Positions 6,289 through 7,424 of a stretch of DNA of 7,424 bases are shown here, piece after piece. The stretch is from Legionellaceae bacterium UBA2794. Its GTDB lineage: Bacteria > Pseudomonadota > Gammaproteobacteria > Legionellales > Legionellaceae. Made by a program: the position numbers and the translations under genes. The notes beneath the pieces are model-generated. The model was not told where the DNA came from, made no database searches, and saw only the letters and a program-made list of their open reading frames with translations. Position 1 is the first letter of the stretch. Every line of letters begins with the position of its first letter. The DNA lies in contig DEHS01000069.1 in NCBI GenBank assembly GCA_002352055.1, positions 674-8,097 of the forward strand. The letters run 5' to 3'.

Positions 6289-7002
6289 TTAGGAACCATA
6301 TCTTTTTTCTCTTTCCGCATAGTAATTTAAAGCGTTAACTAACTCTTCGTGATTAAAATCAGGCCATAAAATGGACGTAAAGAATATTTCTGCATAGGGA
6401 ATTTGCCACAATAAAAAATTACTTAAACGAGTATCACCGCCCGTACGAATGATTAAATCAGGGAACGGAGCAGGCGCAGTAGACAGAACGCTCGAGAATA
6501 ACTCTTCATTGATTTGCTCAACACTAATTTCATTATCCGATACTTTCTGCGCTAAAATTTTAGTAGCATTTAAAATATCCCATTGCCCCCCATAATCTAA
6601 GGCTATAAATAACTTAAGTTTGCTGTTAAAACCTGTTTTTACTTCAATTTTTTCCATCAGGGAACGATTTTTTTTAGCTAAATTACTTCGTGAACCAATA
6701 AATCTGATTGCCACATCAGCTTGGTGAAATTTATTCAAATTATGGTATATGTAGTAGATTATAAGTTTTATAATATGATCTGATTGCTTATTTTCAGTTC
6801 TTTTCCAATTATCAGAACTGAATGCGAACATCGTTAAATATTTTATGTTTAATTTAATGCAGGAAAGTATTGTATTCCAGGCAATGTTGGAGCCCGCAAT
6901 GTGCCCCATAATGGCCGGTAAGTTTTTTCTTTTAGCCCATCGCCTGTTCCCATCCATGATAATTCCAATATGGTTCGGATAATTAAACTTGATGCTACTC
7001 AT
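6289..7002 (-). CDS. uppS: cis-prenyltransferase, undecaprenyl diphosphate synthase family
   Basis: This 237-residue protein is a full-length Z-isoprenyl diphosphate synthase. These enzymes add IPP units to an allylic diphosphate such as farnesyl diphosphate, and the C55 product carries cell-wall and polysaccharide precursors at the inner membrane. Visible signatures: HIGIIMDGNRRWAK at 11-24 with the catalytic Asp17, His34 in the GH motif, AFSSDNWKR at 60-68, the ALDYGG segment at 134-139, and RTGGDTRLSNFLLWQ at 186-200 followed by YAE at 203-205 and REKRYG near the end. Compared with E. coli UppS several conserved positions differ: FSSEN reads FSSDN, NYGGR reads DYGGQ, and GGEH reads GGDT, so the residue equivalent to E. 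coli His199 is Thr191. The Glu equivalent to Glu213 is kept (Glu205). It lies 48 bp after HMG-CoA reductase and not in the usual uppS-cdsA context, so it may be a second paralogue with another chain length or substrate. Confidence 0.93.
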   Translation of the reverse strand: MSSIKFNYPNHIGIIMDGNRRWAKRKNLPAIMGHIAGSNIAWNTILSCIKLNIKYLTMFAFSSDNWKRTENKQSDHIIKLIIYYIYHNLNKFHQADVAIRFIGSRSNLAKKNRSLMEKIEVKTGFNSKLKLFIALDYGGQWDILNATKILAQKVSDNEISVEQINEELFSSVLSTAPAPFPDLIIRTGGDTRLSNFLLWQIPYAEIFFTSILWPDFNHEELVNALNYYAEREKRYGS

Positions 7003-7007
7003 CCTGG

Positions 7008-7011
7008 CTCC
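7008..7011 (-). promoter_or_regulatory. Shine-Dalgarno site of the prenyltransferase gene
   Basis: GGAG with 5 nt to the ATG at 7002, placing the start 10 residues before the conserved HIGIIMDGN motif, as expected for the family. Confidence 0.65.
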
Positions 7012-7050
7012 AAAAATGTTTTTTTTATAAGTCCAAATAAACGTTTCTTA

Positions 7051-7424
7051 TTACTCTACAACCTTACCTCTAATTTCCAATAATAAATCGGTTAAATGCT
7101 GCGGACTAATTCTTTTCTTTTCATCAATTAAGGGCTGAATACGTTCCCGCAAAATGCCACGCTCATGCTCATCTGCACCTGCCATCATCATCAGGTTAGT
7201 TAAATGCAGTTTCATATGTCCTTGAATGATCCCCTCAGAACATAAAGCTCTTAAGGCTCCCAGATTTTGCACCAAACCCACGGCAGCTACGATACGTGAT
7301 AAATGTTTTGCAGATTTAACCCCGAGCATCTGTAACCCAATTTTGGCTGTGGGATGAATGGAGGTAACACCGCCTGCGATTCCTACAACAATGGGGGCTT
7401 TAAATTCACCACTTAATGTATTAT
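7051..7424 (-). CDS. mvaA: Class II HMG-CoA reductase, C-terminal part (5' end outside window)
   Basis: Only the last 123 codons are present; the reading frame is open to the right edge, so the Met at 7329 is internal and not the start. The enzyme reduces HMG-CoA to mevalonate (or does the reverse in degraders) in the cytosol, feeding the mevalonate route to IPP. The visible part begins inside the catalytic domain with APIVVGIAGGV and HPTAK (window residues 22-26), continues with LGVKSAKHLSRIVAAVGLVQNL, and ends with the class II flap: EGIIQGHMKLH, where the His 55 residues from the C-terminus corresponds to the catalytic His381 of Pseudomonas mevalonii, followed by the usual C-terminal helical tail. 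The catalytic Lys and substrate-binding motifs lie outside the window. The gene leads the cis-prenyltransferase gene by 48 bp, consistent with co-transcription. Confidence 0.94.
   Translation of the reverse strand, partial: NTLSGEFKAPIVVGIAGGVTSIHPTAKIGLQMLGVKSAKHLSRIVAAVGLVQNLGALRALCSEGIIQGHMKLHLTNLMMMAGADEHERGILRERIQPLIDEKKRISPQHLTDLLLEIRGKVVE

Noticed and set aside
7051..7329. A complete 92-residue protein starting at the Met at 7329
   Set aside because: The frame continues upstream to the window edge with clear HMG-CoA reductase sequence including HPTAK, so this Met is internal.

Overview
The window is AT-rich, single-stranded in gene orientation (every supported gene reads on the minus strand) and looks like a chromosomal segment of a Legionella-like gammaproteobacterium. 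The reasons are indirect: a class II HMG-CoA reductase (mevalonate pathway, uncommon in gammaproteobacteria but known in Legionellales), low GC, GGAG Shine-Dalgarno sites, and a very large orphan protein with a charged coiled-coil C-terminus of the sort seen among Dot/Icm-type secreted proteins. Genus assignment is inference.

Layout in the direction of transcription (high to low coordinates). (1) 7424-5568: the 3' part of an HMG-CoA reductase gene (mvaA-like), then a cis-prenyltransferase of the undecaprenyl diphosphate synthase family, then a HAD-superfamily phosphatase. Gaps are 48 and 78 bp, and both downstream genes have a GGAG site 5 nt from the ATG, so this looks like one short isoprenoid-related operon. 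A hairpin without a good U-tract follows the HAD stop. (2) 5567-5117: 451 bp without a firm gene. It holds a convincing sigma70-type promoter pointing at the next gene, which would give a leader of about 320 nt containing a possible short peptide ORF, an inverted repeat and a 9-bp direct repeat. (3) 5116-1727: a 1129-residue protein of unknown function, with helical N- and C-terminal parts, two Ser-rich linkers, a middle domain weakly reminiscent of an OTU fold, a basic patch and a terminal coiled coil. A strong intrinsic terminator follows it. (4) 1618-1: the first 539 codons of another large unknown protein, uninterrupted and running off the left edge, with a striking Trp/Tyr/Phe cluster near residues 94-107.

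Functionally, HMG-CoA reductase makes mevalonate, which supplies IPP/DMAPP; the cis-prenyltransferase condenses these into a Z-polyprenyl diphosphate; the HAD enzyme may act on a phosphorylated product or may be unrelated. The two large proteins do not resemble a metabolic enzyme and may be accessory or secreted proteins. No tRNA, rRNA, CRISPR array, transposase or insertion sequence is visible.
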